Assembly (NCBI GenBank): GCA_024278645.1
Contig: JAJRST010000423.1
Coordinates: forward strand, 1-7,595
Length of the DNA stretch: 7,595 nt
Reading direction: 5' to 3'
Source of the DNA: a bacterium
Lineage (GTDB): Bacteria > Zhuqueibacterota > Zhuqueibacteria > Residuimicrobiales > Krinioviventaceae
The notes under the pieces were generated by a model. The model saw only the letters and a program-made list of their open reading frames with translations. It was not told the DNA's origin and ran no database searches. Numbering within the stretch: position 1 is the first letter of the stretch; each line of letters begins with the position of its first letter. A program made the position numbers and the translations under genes. Positions 6,701-7,595 of this stretch are shown here, one piece after another.

Positions 6701-7595
6701 TTTCTCATTGGACCGGCGATGTGGCCGATCCTAACGCCGCCTCGACGACGGTAGCCATGACCGACAACAAAACGGTCACCGCTCATTTTGTCGTCGGCCA
6801 GCCGCAAAAGGCGATTTTGACTATTTCCGCAAGTCCGGATGACGGCGGCGAGACCATCCCGGCCCCGGGCAACTATGAATATGACATGAACGCCATTGTC
6901 GGCATATCGGCATCGCCGGCCGGCGGTTTTCGTTTCGTCGGCTGGACCGGCAACGTCGCCGACCCGAACAGTGCGACGACGACGGTGACTATGGACGGCG
7001 ATCAAACGGTTGTCGCCAATTTCGAAAGAGAGGGCGACGATAATGTGATTTTCAGCTTTAACGTGAGTCCTGTCGGGACGGGCACAACGGCGCCGTCGCC
7101 GGGCATACATATTTATACCCGCGGCCAGGTTGTCTCTGTCTCCGCCATCCCTTACGACGGCTATTATTTTGCCGGCTGGTTCGGCGATGTCAATGATCCG
7201 CAAAGCCAGACGACGACGGTGCTGGCCGATACCAACAAGGAAGTGACCGCCATTTTTGAAAAGGGCGAACCGCGGCAGTTTACATTGTCCATGTTCGTCA
7301 ATCCGCAGGGCGGCGGCATCACCGCGCCGGCCGAGGGAACGCACCAGTATGATGAGGGCGATGTCGTGAATATCGCCACTGTGCCTTCACCCGGATTTGT
7401 TTTCAAGAGCTGGATCGGCGATGTCGAGAATCCAAACAGTCCGACGACGAGCGTGAAAATGAGCGGCGATAAAACAGTCATCGCCAATTTCAACGCCGTC
7501 AATCCGAATCAGTTTATGCTCACCATCGTCGTCAATCCGCAGGGCGGCGGCATTACCGTGCCCAACGAGGGCAGCCACGCCTACGATGCCGGGCG
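3745..7595 (+). CDS. giant secreted B-repeat protein, continuation after the frameshift (runs off the right edge)
   Basis: This frame has no stop from 3745 to the window end (1,283 codons) and contains only B-repeats: the rest of repeat 3, complete repeats 4-19 and the start of repeat 20. It lacks its own start: the frame opens after a stop at 3664-3666, and the first ATG (3778) lies inside a repeat with no ribosome site, so as written it is probably not translated independently. Each unit follows the divergent InlB B-repeat pattern (resembling Pfam Flg_new_2): LTM-x-V-x-P, G-x-G-T-T-x-P, G-T-Y-x-Y, G-D-V-V-T-I-x-A-x-P, G-Y-x-F-x-x-W, G-D-V-A-D-P-N, T-T-T-V-T-M, D-K-x-V-T-A-x-F. Repeat 9 is aberrant (NWNNDPALTSP in place of the GDVADPN turn) and repeat 6 has VQGDVTSTS there. 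There is no catalytic motif. With the lost base restored, the whole protein exceeds 1,637 residues; the C-terminal sorting signal or anchor is outside the window. The role is probably extracellular or cell-surface, by family analogy. Confidence 0.85.

Larger units (their letters stand above)
3152..7595 (+). repeat. tandem array of 19 complete and 1 partial B-repeat units
   Basis: Unit starts, set at the first Leu (or its equivalent) of LTM, are 3152, 3371, 3605, 3829, 4054, 4276, 4513, 4741, 4975, 5203, 5428, 5656, 5890, 6121, 6352, 6583, 6817, 7051, 7285 and 7519 (partial). Periods are 219-237 bases, mean about 230 (roughly 77 residues); five of the last six full units are 231-234 with little drift. 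Units are conserved as protein but use different synonymous codons, so they are mostly not recent DNA copies. Repeats 3 and 4 are the closest in their first 50 bases. Repeats 19 and 20 share an exact 25-base stretch (7295-7319 and 7529-7553). Confidence 0.95.

Noticed and set aside
5671..7344. Long minus-strand open frame (557 codons) opposite the repeat array
   Set aside because: Same cause: a periodic antisense shadow rich in Arg, Gly and His, with no ribosome site or domain.
3152..7595. CRISPR or other DNA-level repeat array
   Set aside because: The periodicity is about 230 bases, in frame, and conserved at protein level with synonymous divergence, so it is a coding repeat and not a spacer array.

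Overview
The window looks like chromosomal DNA of a Gram-negative bacterium. It carries the start of an L-fucose isomerase gene, an exported ankyrin-repeat protein that ends in a TonB C-terminal domain, and a very large secreted protein built from tandem divergent InlB-type B-repeats. The combination of an ankyrin/TonB_C fusion, a signal peptide followed by a 'GDE(I/V)-x-VFDG ... WDASAG' domain, and long arrays of 'LTM-x-V-x-P-x-G-x-G-T-T' repeats resembles genomes of the FCB-type lineages (Calditrichota, KSB1-like, Ignavibacteria). That placement is from memory of family style and is a weak inference. Nothing here indicates a phage, plasmid, insertion sequence, CRISPR array or RNA gene.

Layout. 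Positions 1-632 (minus strand) hold the first 210 codons of fucI, which runs off the left edge. Positions 633-917 are non-coding, with a plausible fucI promoter and a short array of 9-base repeats. Positions 918-2108 (minus) encode a 396-residue exported protein with eight ankyrin repeats and a TonB_C domain. Positions 2109-2683 are the divergent intergenic region, with -10-like boxes facing both ways, an inverted repeat, and two tiny overlapping ORFs just before the next gene. From 2684 to the right edge (plus) lies one giant repeat-protein gene: signal peptide, an N-terminal beta-type domain, then at least 19 complete and one partial B-repeats of 219-237 bases each.

The giant gene is broken by an apparent one-base deletion in a T run at 3744-3747. 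As written, the first frame ends at 3775 after 363 residues. The -1 frame then stays open, in perfect repeat register, to the window end (1,283 codons). If the lost base is restored, at least 1,637 residues are encoded and the C-terminus is still missing. The intact downstream frame argues for a recent mutation or a sequencing error rather than an old pseudogene.

I see no clear functional link between the three genes: fucose catabolism in the cytoplasm, an envelope protein-interaction/TonB-like protein, and a cell-surface or secreted repeat protein. The most distinctive parts are the giant repeat array with its frameshift, the ankyrin/TonB_C architecture, and the overlapping mini-ORF leader in front of the giant gene.
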